Shown: piece by piece, positions 26,583 through 41,400 of the stretch
How the letters are laid out: every line of letters begins with the position of its first letter
Position numbering within the stretch: the first letter of the stretch is position 1
Source: Temnothorax longispinosus
Lineage: Eukaryota; Arthropoda; Insecta; Hymenoptera; Formicidae
Assembly: GCF_030848805.1 (NCBI RefSeq)
Contig: NC_092362.1
Location: forward strand, 16,909,642 to 16,973,641
Reading direction: 5' to 3'
DNA length: 64,000 nucleotides
The notes under the pieces: model-generated
Seen by the model: the letters and a program-made list of their open reading frames with translations, nothing else
Told to the model about the DNA's origin: nothing
The model's database searches: none
Made by a program: the position numbers and the translations under genes

Positions 26583-29500
26583 AAGCTCCAAAGAGATTAA
26601 AGATAAACATATATTAAAAGACACTAGCATTGCATATTTAACTCTCTAGTGCGCGCATTAGCATATCCAATTAATTAGCATCTAAAATGTAACTAATTAA
26701 TTCGACAGAAGTATGCTAAATTGGCTTTGCTGTAGAACTTTCTACCACAGAATTGGCGATCCGTTTTGCTGTCTTTCGTCGCGTAGCGAAAATCAATATC
26801 AAAACGCAAAACTTTTGTTTTAAAATAATTCCCTTTAATCTTGTACGCAATTTTTTTAATAAAAATAAAGTAATAAAGTAATAGATTACAAATTATATTA
26901 GCTATATAATTTTACGAGATTTGTCTCTACTTTCAAATTATATATAACATTGTTTTAACATAATTTATATTTTATTACATTTATGTTATGTACAGAAAAT
27001 AAAACCAGCATAAAATAATTTTAACGTCACGATGATCTTTATCTGGTTTTATTTGACGGAAAAAAATAGTTGTATTACAGTTAACGGCCTGACAAATAGC
27101 GAGAGATAATGAAGGTTTTCTGCCTTTTGAAAGGCGCACTTTTGAGAAACAACAGGCTGCATCGGAATCGTTATGGTGATCGTAAAGACTATTACGTCTG
27201 CGAAATAAACTCGGGGTCAACGATATCCCAGAATAATATCTGGCATTACTTGGCTGGTAATGAGGGTAATTATGATTAGTGTTGTTCCAGCGAAACAATG
27301 CTCAATTCTTACGTAATGCGAGACATAGAGCGGCACCAATGTCACTGTCTCGAGCGGTTGATTTATTTAGGTTGATTTATACAACGAATTATATTAGCTA
27401 ATGCAGAAAGCGTGAACCAGTTTAATTATTGTTTTTTTCTCGGTTTTTTTTTGTTATGTAGCATTTGAATTTTATTCGCTAATTAATCTTGCATATTTAT
27501 TTTAACAGCTTTTTTATACAAAGATGTAAAGAGATATAATATATATGTACGCTTTTTTGTCGATTATATAACAAAATTTGCTATAAAAATGATAAAATCA
27601 AGTAAAATAAAATTTCATAACACGCATGTTGAAATATCCGTAACGAAAAGTCTAAAGTCAAATAAAGTAAATAACGTAACACAAGTTACGTTATCTCTTA
27701 CAGTTTCGTGAATTCCCTCTTTCGTTTCTGTTCATTGATTTGAAAATTCATTAACAGCCTTGTTACGAAGAGATTTCTACTTCTTGTTTTTAATAAAATA
27801 AAAGGCGGGTGGAAAAGAAGAAAGTCAAGCATAATATATTCAAATTACAAAACGGAAGTGCCGGATTGCGCGTTTCAAGTAACGCTTTCGCGAGAAGTGT
27901 GATTTTTTATTCCCGCTTGAAGATTTATAACTGTAAGCCACCGTTTCATAATAATTACCGTACTAGATTTCTTTTGCGTATACTCGTCCGATATTAATCT
28001 TACCTCCCGTGTTTAAACAAACCACGTTACTAAAAACTTTTAGAATCTTTTTTATATGCATCCACATCGTGTAAAATAATCTTTTTGTCTAGATTTTAAT
28101 TTATTTCCAATTCTTGTCTTTACCATAATCATTACAAAGTGATAATTAGTGAAATCAGCAATTCATAAATGTATAGGAGACAGAATTATCTATCTTCATC
28201 ATTCTTGGCATTCTTAAACGTCCATTTGATTTGGTACAAAACACCTGAGTTTCATCGTTACACGATATTCGATCAGTGTGATTTATTGGATCAAATCCCC
28301 TATAACGAAATTCGACGCCATCACGTGCACGATTGTCACTGCGCCGCAGGAGTTGATTTCCCGCTCTCCGGGTCGCCGTTTCAACGTTCTCCATTACTCC
28401 ACAATACTGTTTTCAAAATATTAGAATGCTCGATGAGCACGCAAAAAATTCTGCAACCCGGCCGCTTTCTATTTCCTATTTCCAAATCTCGCAACGCACG
28501 ACGCATGAAACGTTTGAAACGTTTCACCCGATCAGCCGGGCGCATTAAACAACGCGACATATTAGTGTAACCGTTATGCAATTCCCGTTGTTCCGCGCCG
28601 TTCTACCTTCGATCGATTCGCAATCGAAATCTCGCAAAGGCGGTTCCCAATGGCGGATGCAGAATTGCATAAATCCGCCGAGGCTGGGTGTCGAAGTCTT
28701 TCTCTCTCTCCTCTCTCCTCCCGGCGCAATAATCCTACATCTCGCGATCGTATATTATTTGTAAAATCAATCATTGATATCCATTTCTCCGAAGTACATA
28801 TCTACGTCGTCGGTGATTACAAGGAGATTTTCCCGGTGCAATTATCCTTGAGCAATCGTTTGGTTGCGACAATCGTCGTATCGTCGTTGGCGCACGATCG
28901 GTTCAGCTCGAAATTGGTGCGAAAAGTCCAGGCGTATCTAAAGGACGAAAAATCGACGGAAAAGCGAATAGATGTGTTATTTACGAGACGGCCGCTCCTT
29001 ACGGCAGTGGCTTGTTTATCCACTTTAGATGCAAGGACAAAGAGAAGTCGATCTAAATGCCACGGGCGAGACCGCAGTTCTCGTAGTTTTCTCTCCTCGA
29101 TTGCTCGATACCGGCAAATCGCCGTGCTTAATTATGATATCGCGAAAAGAGATTTAACAATCTCATTCGCCGTTAATAAGCAACTAATAAGATAAATGCT
29201 CGGTATAATTATTCCCGCTCTTATTTTAACGCGGTCGAATGTTATAATTTAAATTAAAAAATCACGAGAGTGAGACATAATAATCAACGTGACATTAAAC
29301 GCGCTTACGCCATATTTTCTGCAGTCTATCGTTTATCCGGGTTTATCTAATTGAATTAAAAATTGATGGATTATCGGGCTTATTTATAAGAGCTATAATA
29401 CGGTATTACGGTATCGGTTCGTATTTACAATCGATCTCGTGTACAAATAAACGGTAATAATCCATACGGTCGTCATGTTGCCGTCTCGCGACACGTTTCC

Positions 29501-29603
29501 ACAAATTGTAAATATATTTCAAACGTAAATGCCCGGGGATCCTCCGTGTATTATTGAGCAACGGTGCTCTACGCGTGATTTCACACAAAATTGCGAAATG
29601 AAT

Positions 29604-29623
29604 TAATCGGCATGCCGCACCGG
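29604..29623 (+). repeat. Repeated 20-mer, copy 1
   Basis: TAATCGGCATGCCGCACCGG, identical to positions 38258-38277. It includes the palindrome CGGCATGCCG. The flanks are GC-rich but otherwise unrelated. Confidence 0.6.
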
Positions 29624-30710
29624 TGCGCGCGACATCCAGTTGGCTCTACCGTCATTAAAACCTTCGTATTAATGAGCTCGGTTACGCCGTGACGAACGAG
29701 CGGGAATTCGGTCAGGGATTTTGCACTTGGGGTAACACTTGACGCTTCGCGACACATATTTATGTGCCATTTCCCTTGCTGGAAATAATGAGATCTGCTA
29801 AATATCTCGACCGAGCAACGCGAGAGCTTACAGGGAATGCAATTTTATTAAAACTTACGAAAAATTCGTAATTACTTCCACCAGATAAAACAAGCAGGTA
29901 AGAGCGTGTTGCGTAAAAAGTTTGGGCCGGCGAGGAAGTGAATAATTTCTATATTACTTAAAGAAGAAAAAATTATGATCAACGAGCGGATGTGCAGTTA
30001 CTCGATGAAAAATGTTTTCTTCAGCAAGCCGCGCGTTCTTATAAGAACGCATAATTCGATTAACTATGTTATATATCATCTCACGAATTTTTTTCATGTG
30101 ATATTTGAATTTAATATAGAAACAATCTTTGCAGAGTTTTTATCATTTTATTCTGATACTAAATTAAACCGGTAAATCGCGAATAAAATATGCGCACGTT
30201 AATAAAATTCATTCATTTAATTTACATATACATATATAACGAAAATGGAGACATCTTTCTCGAAAATTTTCAACATGTTTCGAAAATAATAAACAGCTTT
30301 TAATTTTAATAAACGTATTATTAAACGTGGATAGCACGTTTCTCCGCATTTTCTTTTTCACTAGTTGGATAATCGCTGAAATGCACATCGTCCAGATAAA
30401 CGATACCCAACTTACAATACAAAACCTACTACGCAGCTATTGCCCTTTGCAATTGCGAAATGTTTGTTTTGTTAGCTGCAATTGCACGATAGAGTGCACA
30501 CGTAGGACCTGCATTATCAAGATTGTCGTACGCGAACTGGCATTTGCATAACGACCAGAGAATGGGTAAGACGAAAAAGATTATTGTATTTAATTCAAGA
30601 TGTTTTACTTCCAGATAAAACAAAGAAAACATAAGTGAAAGAATTATTTAATATTTATCACCTAAAAGTACGTCAGTTAAAAGCAATTCTATAAGGACAT
30701 TCAATTGTTT

Positions 30711-30729
30711 ATATATATATATATATATT
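30711..30729. repeat. (TA)n microsatellite
   Basis: Short uninterrupted TA run in the stretch between the Ance-like and NimA-like genes. Confidence 0.85.
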
Positions 30730-33700
30730 AATTTATTTAAATAAAATCTCTAATGTTTCAAAGTATGTTGACAATGCTGGTAAATATGATTGTTTTAAGT
30801 TCCAAAGCTAGGTTTATTTCCAACAATGACTAATTTTGATGAAATATACAAGCGGCACTGGCAGCAGGGGGCGTTCCCTCGTAATTACTAATTACACTCT
30901 ATTTAGTAGGATGCTGTGCAGCGTTACGAGATTAAGCGGTCGATGCTTCGAACGACGATCCAGTCCGTAGTCCGATCTATTGCGTGCCGCGAGAATAAGA
31001 GGGAACGCGGTGAATTGCCCTCCCAATCATCTCATTACACGAGTCTGCTTGCTCTCGACTGTTCCGACAGACAACTCTAAACTCCGGCTTTCGCCTATCT
31101 ATTCCAATTCTTTCCTAACATCAGCCGCATCTACATCCGACACATCAGGCTGCGAGCGAAAATAAACTGTTATAACCGCGGGATATAGAGGATCGTATGC
31201 ACTATTAATTTGCAAATAACGCAAATAGATACACGGCATAATACAGTGGCGCAATAAATAACAAACAGTGTAAGATAACGCAGGTAAAATTACAACGTTA
31301 CCTCGGTTTTATGCGATGAAAAGCCACGAGTTTATATTAGATTACATTATGAAATAGTATAAGTTCATATTTTGCGCTTGTCGCCTGATCGGTCTACCAT
31401 TTCCGTCACGCAACCAAGCGTGGCCGAAGAAATGTCACATCAGTCCCCACGAAATCGAAAGTGACTTTTTTTCTGTTAATATATGATGTAAGGAAAACCG
31501 ATCTTTGTTTTAATAGCCTACTTTTTCGAGAGCCACTTGGCTGTTTCACCGTTTCTCGATTCGCTTACTCCTTTCCGCTCTCGAAGTCGCGCCGAAAATT
31601 TTGTCAACCTTTCTCTGTACGCAATATACCGATTTCGCGTTCTCCAACCGCCTGTCATGCTCCGTTGCTGACTCGCAATGGCACTTCTCTGGTCGCAATG
31701 TCAATGTCTCCGCAGGATATCCGCGTCGCTTCGCAAACTGAAGTACCAGCATTGATAGTGCCGCGCGCGCGGTCTCTCTCCTGCTTCGGGAACGAGGGCC
31801 CGCTGTACGACCGCCGCCCCTCTGGACGCGCCCTCCCCTCGAACCCCTCCACGCCGATCGTTGTCGTAGTCGTCGTGCTCGTCGGAGTTGTCGGAGGGTC
31901 GGAGTTCATTGTGCCACAAGTGCATTCCGAGTACCGGCGACGCCAATTGCTCGTTACGAGCCCAGTTGCGAATCGCTCTGTGAAAGTGACAGTGACATTT
32001 CCCGGAGCCGAGGGCTCGGCCCTCGCGAGAGATCGGTCTTCGAGATCAGAGGCAAAAAAAAAGCGCCGTAAGATCGTGCACAACTGCGTGCAACCGCGAG
32101 ATGATACTCGTGTCCTCGCGAGATAAAGAGCAGCAACATGGTTTGCGCGTTTCGCTTATTTCGACACGGCGTCACTTTGCGTGAAGCAGAAGCTTCTCGT
32201 GGAATAAGAAGTTGATTTGAATTTTATCTCAAACGCGATATCGTGCGTGTTTTTTTTTTTTAAATTGTGAGAAATGGTGAATCGAGATTAGCGATACAGG
32301 ATTAAATCGCGTGGATTAAATCGAAGGCCAGAGTATATTGCGGTAAGTAAAGGGTAAATATAATTATTTTCTCACACGTCACGCCTGAATTACTAAAATG
32401 CATATATAACAAAATATATCCTATATGTACAGTAAATTTTGTCAGAATTTTAATCACATGAATTTTGAAATAAATTGTTAAAGGAAAAATTTCGCAGGAA
32501 AATTTTGTAATACGTAAACGATGGAACCGAATTGCTGTTGGTACTATTTACCGTTATTATATTTTATTATTGCTGCAACAGTAATTATAGAATCAGTTTT
32601 ATCAGAGAAAAGAATAGCATGGAACTGAAGGATTCTCTTCACACGTAGATATTAGCCCGCGTGACAAATGTATTAAAATTGCACGCCTAACTTGCGATAA
32701 TATGACGCATATCCTTTTCCTTTTTGCGAGACGATCGGACGATTGCAGTGACACGTCACTTCATTTTCTTCACTCCTTTCGTCGTAAACTATCGCAAGAA
32801 AGAAATTGTCTTTTTTCCCGCTTAATCGGCACGCAGTCGTACTGATTATAATTACATAATCGCTCGTAAAGAAGCTCGGTGAAACAAGTAACATCGACGA
32901 GGCCAATTTGCATCTACATTTTCATTGCTGGTTTTACAATCGTATACATAAAGCTCGGTGCGTTCTCGGCCTATAGGCGTTTCGATAATTGCAAATTGTG
33001 TAATCGCGACATTTGCCGTTCGAGTTTCTCGCATACCGCTTAGGGTGAATTTCAGATGGATATACAGTTGGACTTGTTGCATATCCGCGTATCGTATCAT
33101 CGTTGCGTATCAATTCTGTGATTACAATACGGTCGTTGTACCGTATGATATCATTGCATTTGCATATATGAAAATTTTAATACACAACGCTCACTGATAC
33201 CTACGCAACGATACACGGATACGTAATAGGATGTTCAAAGAGACTTTTGTGTGTGGACGAAAAAGTTGACGACCTCTGGAATTAATATTACGAAATAAAT
33301 ATCCTTGAAATTTATATCTTAATTGCACCGGTTTAAATTATGAATGCCTTCCGTGAGAAATGCGACATAAATCTGTCACGAAACCTTATTTTGGCAATTT
33401 CGTTGTATAAATGCGCGAGTATCATAAAATACCAAGTTATAAAACGCCGAAAAAACCAAGTATTGTGACCAGTTAACCCTCAGAATCCATTTAAAGAAAT
33501 TTTATTTCTCTTCCGCATTGCGATTATGCGCGAGCCATTTAAAATGAGATTATCTTTTACCAAAAATAAGTAAATAAATAGAAATAAATTCTAGAGAAAT
33601 TCGATCGAGCTCTACTCGATTCGTTTTCATTCGCATTCGCATTGTATCCATATAGGTATCTTAACTTTCACGCATGTATTACGATGTTAGAAAACGTTAT

Positions 33701-34730
33701 TTCGAAAAAATTTATTTCGAAATGGTAGAACTGACTCTGTCGTAATAGTTCTAAATTAGAAACATACATAATTCTCACGGCTAGAACAGCTGGCCGGCGC
33801 GTTTGTACGAACATCTCTACGACTTTTTGCCCGCCCCATGTGACGCTATAACGGTTAGAAAAACATTATGCTATGTGGCACATGTGAAATTTCGTGCGGC
33901 CTTCGTCGGCATTAGTATTAGTTAAACGAATTAACGTACCGTAGCAGCTATTCTAATCAACCGTGAAACTCTTATTTCTTTCGCATCGTTTTCACAATCT
34001 ATCATTTGATTAAAAAATGGTGAGTAAAATAGCTCCTAAAATTACAAGTGAATAATAAATGACGCCATTATTTATACTGTCAGTTATAAATACGTCAAAT
34101 TAATATAAACGATGAAACATTCTATCATCGCGGCTTAATTAGTCAATCAGATATAATCAATAATTAAATTATCTCGGAAATTATCACTCGGAAATTCGCT
34201 ACTCAAAATAGATTCTTTCTCATGCAAATATCAAATATTGATCGCTGTCTAATATCTTATACTCCGTCGTGAAAACTATTCTGCATTATTCCCGCGACAC
34301 TTTGACATTCGTACTTGACGCATATTCAATATTCAATGTCACACTTGCACCGTATCACGATTGGAGTTAGTTAATACTTCCTCTCAAAGAGAATATATCT
34401 TTTCGGAGGGGACGTTTATGTCACGCACGCATTTGCGACGAGTATTTCCGACCATACCCTGTACGAATGTCCGAGCAGTGGTCACGATAATACGGCCGGT
34501 GGCGCGTGACGGAATTTTTCTTATTCAAACTGTTATAATTTACAACACTCGAATTATTATATTACGACACGTGTGATTATTGGAATTCATTTATTACGTC
34601 TGAGTTCACTTGTTTGAAATCATCGACATTAAAATATGAGATACTTTCTATTCGATAACAGTTTTTTTCTTTCGACTGTCGGTTAGCCGACTTCCGGCTG
34701 GTGATACACGAGAAGATGGAAGGTGCACTT

Positions 34731-35009
34731 TTACTTGGGCAACGCCGACAACCACCGAGGTTTCTTCGATGTGGGTTCTTCTGAAGAAATCGTGTTTGAA
34801 ACCCAAAAAATACCTCTATCCTTTTCGCGGTAAGTATGTTGTACAAAATGCTCCTTAATGTTTACACTGTCTTTATAGAGAATCCAATCGAGGGGTACAT
34901 CTTTTAGATCCTGCAATTTTACTGAAATGAGTCTCTCGAAGATTTCGTGGTTCTTCATCCTGATCACGGTGTTTGAAACAGTATTGATCGCCAACTCGTT
35001 GACCGGGAA
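34731..35009 (-). other. Unrecognised open frame, possible coding fragment or retrocopy
   Basis: The minus strand is open for about 92 codons between an in-frame TGA (35010-35012) and a stop at 34731-34733. The translation looks protein-like rather than low-complexity, with segments such as NHEIFERLISVKLQDLKDV and PLDWILYKDSVNIKEHFVQ, and ends KKPRWLSALPK. I do not recognise it. There is no convincing acceptor or upstream exon, and the only ATG is internal (34959-34961). It could be a decayed gene fragment, one exon of an antisense gene, or chance. It lies about 500 bases left of the EMI exon of the NimA-like gene. Confidence 0.25.
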
Positions 35010-35499
35010 TCACGTGTGCTCAAGAATAGAAAAGTTAGTATCAAAATACAGATAGACAATAATAATGTGCAATTGTTAGATAAAGCTAATTTTATACTCT
35101 GTAATTTGTGTCAGAGCTAAGGATAGAATTCTACTTCTAATCTTATATATTGTGCAAAAGATATTTGAAGAGTCAGAATATACGCGCATAATCTAAAAAT
35201 ATATTTATAATAAAATACACATATAAAATTACAAATAAGATTCTTTCTTGAAATTTGAAAATGCAAATTGTAGATCATTGAAAACTGATTATGATGACTT
35301 AAGCGATAATTCAATTTTCAAGCAATATACAGTTCGATATTTTTTAAGAGACCTTCACCTGCAAGCCTTGACAATGCAGCCGGCATGCGTAACAACACGT
35401 ACATAAATCATTATTATGCTCACACCTCGCCGCATGCCGGTGTAAATCCGATAAGGGAGTCGCGGGACCAGTCGGTGGCTAATCAATCGTACATTACAG

Positions 35500-38400
35500 T
35501 TACACGGTTACGTCGTACGAGACCTACACCGAGCCGGTCGTGGTCAACTCGTTCACCTGGTGCCTACAAATTCCCCCGAGATGCCCCAAGACGTGGACCG
35601 AACTACGACAACGATATCGTGTGAAGGTAAGTCCCGCGGTCCAAGATATTATAAATATTAATCCTTTCATAGCTCGAAACCTCAGCCTCGCTATTTGATG
35701 ATTTAGGAAGAGACATTAATTGATTATTAACATTTATTATTTTACATTTACATATAGACAATGGCGAATAATTGTTGCTTCATATATGATTTTTCATGAA
35801 AAAATTAAATTCGAAAATATTAGCGTTTTAATTAATTCTTCGAAATTCCATGAATATTTACTTTCTCAATCTTTTTTTTCTTTCTCAATAATTTGGTGGC
35901 ATATCTCGAGTATATCAGAAAATTGAAGAAACAATAATTAGAGAATTCGTTAATGACAGACACATTTGCATTGAAAGAATCAAATTTTTCCGACGCAGAT
36001 ACCTACGCAGGCAATTTTATTGTTTATTCATCATCAACGGATAATTCTAGCTCATAAGTTAGAGAAAAGAACCATTCTCTCAAACTTTTCAAAGGAATAG
36101 GAAAATATGTTAATCTTACACACACCGGAAGACTTTGCCATAAGCAAGTAAGATTGGTTTCGCGGAAGGCTTCAGCATGTAACAGGCAAGAAAGTATCGT
36201 TCCATCAAAGGATTAGTGATTGTTTGTACGATCTATTTCATATAAAGTTATGAATAAAAATTTAAAACCTGAAACTTAAAACTCACTTAACTAGCGATAT
36301 GGAGCTAGCGCAACGATGGCAAGATAGAATCCTTATGATCGAAACCGCAACGATCGAAGCCAAAAAATGAAAAAGAGATATACATTCGCGAGACAATAGA
36401 TCCATAATTTATTCTAACGTCAGCGGAATTGCGTCGCGGAAGAAGTTACGTAAACCCCCATTTCCATGGCACGCCTCGTTATGGAAAAATGTCGTTTCCC
36501 AAGCACAGCGTGAATGGAAAACGATCGACGAAATACTTCTCGCGTGGCAGGTTACCTGTGCGGCAAAACGTTCCACATACATGACGCTATAAAAGAACCT
36601 GTCTATTCTTCCGCTTTTACCTCTTACTCTCCGTCCTTCTTTCGCGCCACGCCACATCCTCGCTCTCCCCGTCGCTTTTCTCTTTCTCTCGCCCCTGCCG
36701 CCGATACGAGATAATTACAGGGAAAGTCTGTATTAACACAGCAGCCGCCTCTCTGATTAAGTAAAATAAATAAAAAAAGAAAATCCGGAGTACACGGAGC
36801 ACGTACACGTACGCGTTTGAGCGTCGGGGCGAGAGAGGAGGGAACCAGGGACGGTTGTGGCAGCCGCAATTACGACCCGTGAAATGCGGAATTGACGAAT
36901 CGCGCCGAAAGAAGAAGAAGAAGGAGGAACCTGTCCCGTCTCGGCATTACGAAACAATCCAGAAGCGGGCTATTATAGCTGAAAAGGACTTCGCACAACT
37001 TTGCAACGAATCTTTGCAACGGTACCCTCGAAGAAGGGAAATGCCGGAAGTCGACAATTTGCGAAACTCTTAACTCGGCGCATCGCCCGGGTAGATGATA
37101 AAGACAATTTCTCTGCGGCGGGTGCGCAGGAGGAAACGGATATCGCGGCCTTTGTGCGGTAATAGATATCATTCCGAAGAAGTACACGTGTTTAATCGTG
37201 TATAGTAACGCGGACAAACGGGGTATTGCGTGAAATTACGCGATCGATTGCGTCTAAATATGCAATCGCAACGCAACGCAAGTAAGGTATTCAATCGGGT
37301 ATTCAGGCATGTTCGTAATTTAACGAGAGCTCTCGGGCGCCGATATCGCTTCAATTAAGGCACGAATTATCGAGGCGCGAACGTAATAAAGTTCGATGTG
37401 AAATCTCGATGGCGATTTACGAGCGCCGGGGCACTTGATAACTCAGCCGTACGAAAATGAATCGTTTAATGACGATGAGACGTGACATGCATAGCGTATG
37501 TAAACAAGGTCTCAGTGAACGACGTAACTGATGTGTAAAAAACACCACGTGTCATCGACCAGGCGAACCTCGTGTCATCCTCGAGCGTCGTCACCCGAGT
37601 AACATCAATTCCGAGAGATAAAATCGTACGAGAATACAATCTCACAGTGAGATTAAATTTTCAATATTCGAACAGTCACATTTTGTGTTAATCGTTCTGT
37701 CCATTCTTATAGAAAAAAAAAAGAGAAAATAAGAAAAATGTATAATATATTGTAATTTTTGTCTATCTGCGTCAAGATATGAGAGAAACAAAAGAATGTC
37801 AAAGGCCGAAACCTCCAGAAAAAGATTGCAAAAATGCAGAATGATGAATGCGAAATATTTCAACATAAACTAAATATAGATACGCATATAAATCTAGAGA
37901 CAAAAATTTTCATATATATTGCCATGAGTTATCGAGGGTTATTTAAATACGCAAAGACTTCTTATATCGGATTCAAGAAAGGATTACAATTAAAAACCTC
38001 AATTATTATTTATTTAATTATGATATAATTAATTTAATTCGCGGTGTCAAAATCCGCGAACCACGGGAGAAACTCGCGCTTTCTCATCGGATGTCACGAC
38101 AAGCCCGACAAATCGCTCGTCTGCCAATTAGATTAACAAGGCAGCTCGGAATCTCGGCCCGGCTTTGAAAATTCGTGCGTGTTCGCCGCGCACTCGCGGA
38201 TCGCGAGGAATCGGCCGGAAGTGAAATGATCTCGCTCGCGCGCTAGCGCGCGTTTCGTAATCGGCATGCCGCACCGGCCGCGCCGCGGCGTGCGTTATAT
38301 CAAAGTCGAAAGGAAACGATCAGCCTAAAATGGAAATTTTAACGTGTGAGGCGTATATCCGCGCCTGGGACGAGAACGCCCGCAATGTAATAACACACGC

Positions 38401-41400
38401 CAAGTATGGTGCAGGGGCATACGTTTACGTATACACGTATACGTACGGACGTGAGGCATTTTGCCCGCGGTTTACTGTGTGGACAATGAACTTACTTGAT
38501 GCAGCCTATACGAGAAAAAAAAGATATCTCGCCATTATCGATAGTGCGTCACGTACGCTGCTATAATTATTGTACTTTTAAAAGCCCCTTTTTTCCTTCT
38601 CGGTAAAGAATATATTTATCTCTGTACAAATTGTGTCTTTCAGCGAAGAGCGATCTTATAAATCTTTGCGTGTAAATAATTATCACTTGTAAATTATTTA
38701 ATGTGCATTTAATAGATCTAACTTTTTTCCAGAAAACTGGAATGACAGCTTGCAAATTTAAAAATAAAATTAATGTTAATTATACAATGCAATATAATTA
38801 GTGTAGTGCTTCGAGAGATTAAATTATTAATCGAGAGATTACCTCACGTAAAGAAGAATTATGTTCTTTTTACATTGCAGTATAGTTTTTTTATTACATT
38901 GCACTAGGTTTCCTGTGTAATATAATTAAAAATAAAGTGGAAAATATGAGATTTTTTTATAAAGCCGCATATTAGAACTAAAGGCAAATAACCGAAGCGT
39001 ATTCTCATTTCCCCGTCAAAGGATACCCTGATAACTTATCCGCGTAATAGGCACCTAATCAATAAGTTACAGTTTCTATAATTCTCAACAACGATTCGCG
39101 TTAATCAATCGAGATCTAACGCTAATAGAAACTCCTGCTTGTTATATCCACTATTGACCTACTTAGAGCTTTTCGAGGTAATCTCGAGGTAAATCGTATT
39201 ATCGCGATTTGTATATACAACGGTGGTGTACGCGGCGGAGTTATACGATGCAAAAACAATTATAGCTTTCATCGATGCTTCACCAATCCGGCGTATATCG
39301 AAGCCGCGAATCTACTCGTCGGATCCATGCCTTGTGAATTCGCCTCGCCGCGCGATCGAAGGTTTCGGCTTGTTAGCATACCACGAAACATCGTCGTCGC
39401 GCGTATACGCGCGCCGACTACGTAAGGAGCTGTGCAATTGATAATGCAACGCTCGTGGTAAGAGCGATTCAACGGCGGCGCGAATTCCAACGTAGGTGCC
39501 GTTATGCGAAGGTAATCATTTGCTTCTCTAATTACCAGATGTGTTTCTGGAGAGGCTGACGAACGTATGAATCATCTAACGTAAAACTGTAACGCTATTT
39601 AAAACGTCGGTATAAGCGCGACGAATCGAATGCATTATTTTCTTTCCAATCCCCGTCATTAAGAAGGAGCCCGTCTCGCTCGAGGAGATTGAAGTGTTAC
39701 TAGTCGGGAATGAAGCTGGAATGACGCTAAAACGTAATATGCCGGTAATTACCGATCGCGGAGAATTATGGGCGAATAAAGGCCGCGGTATGTGAGAAGT
39801 GAAGTCATTAACTTCTCAGAGAAAACGTATTATAAACATATAAGTAACGCAGCGCGATAAGGGATCGTTCATATGCGATTTCGAATTAAAAAGTCGCTGT
39901 TACATTCAATAAGATACACTGATATACGTATGACGTAGTTGGCATTTATAATGGCAATAATGTCACTTGACGGCCGAATTGAAAAAAAAGAGGAACGTTG
40001 AACAAAAAATGCGAGCAGGATAATATTGTATAATGAGGGAAAATTACCGTTGGACAAGTCGAGGTCACTTGGCGTTTTCTACTATGTTAGAAAACGTCTG
40101 AATTGCACAACTTTTGAGTAATAACGCATAAGCATTAGATGAGAACGAGAGAGAGAGAGAGAGAGAAAGAAACTTTTACGTGCTAGGCATAGATATAAAT
40201 CAGGATACATTATATTATTAAGTTAAACTTTTAGAGATATTTTACAATGTTAATCTAGGACGCTTAAAACATATATATTTACAAAACGGATCATAAAACA
40301 ATTTTAAATTATTAATGTTGTCTGTATCTATACTTAATAACATTATATCATGTGCAACATCTCCATATATATAATTACAGACGCTGTTTAATATAATTAT
40401 AATGCAATTAATTGAATACGTTTCCAATGCTATGGGATTACTTTGAAATTATTATGCAATTGCATAATATACATTGCCGGATAACGTTTTGTTGTAATTA
40501 TAAATCTGCTTGTTCTATAAAAAAACAACAGACTCATTCAGATGCTATCGAGATGACACTATCGGGCATCGCGAGATTTCTGAAATCGATAATGTCGATC
40601 AAAACACACGTATACAAATAGTATGGTCCACTATGCGGTTATATGATTGAGCGCAATATTGTAATCAATAACATTATCTCTCCTCTTTGTGAAAGAGAGT
40701 CTTATTACGCAAGCGAAAGGTTTGCACCGCGAATTAATCACGTCAGTTACGGCGTTTAGTGAGGAACAAAAAAACTTTGACGTCAGTTTCCAGTGCATCT
40801 GGTAGCTCTCGCCGCGCCGTAAAGATCTACTACAATTCGAAATGATTTATGACGATACACGGAACATGTTCATCAATTAACTTAATGGGTTTACAGCTAA
40901 GGTTTTACGTATATAGAAATTACCGGTCCGTTCAACGTTAAATATTAAATTATGGGTATATAAATAAAAACGCTTCGCGCGAGTTCAATATTATATTGAT
41001 TTAACGAGAAACGTCAGTTTAAACGTCAGTTTTAAAATTAATTCTTTAGCTATTATTACAATTTTAATTGGGATTCTGCTAAAATAATTATGTTTTATTA
41101 TTTGTTTTATTATTTTCAAGAATTAATTTATTTATCAAGTAAAATAATTAAAAATAATATTTAATTATTTGTTTTCGAGAATTAATTAATTTATCAGGTT
41201 TACAATTTTTGTTTACTTACAGATTGATTACACAATTTCAATATATTTTCTATGTATTTTACATAAAGAGTCATTTTCAATGTTCAGAAAATCATGAGAA
41301 ATGAATTTTAAAAACCGACAATAATTTTATATATTGATATATACAATTTATTGTATTGATACATACACATATATTTTACATTATATATGTGTAATATATC

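Larger units (their letters stand above)
22863..35499. other. Region between the Ance-like gene and the first visible NimA-like exon
   Basis: No confident exon was seen in about 12.6 kb. The signal-peptide exon and first EMI exon of the NimA-like gene must be here or were missed. A poor candidate is the short frame starting ATG at 32521 (MEPNCCWYYLPLLYF, hydrophobic), but it lacks a good donor. CpG-rich patches lie at about 24380-24900, 25800-26570, 28300-28700 and 31660-32130. The 30-base duplication, the (TA)n run at about 30711-30729 and the minus-strand frame at 34731-35009 are listed separately. Confidence 0.5.

Noticed and set aside
31461..32126. 221-codon plus-strand frame with a poly-Val segment
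   Set aside because: It lies in a CpG-rich patch, the Val run comes from a GTCGT-type simple repeat, both strands are open, and no domain or signal is recognisable.
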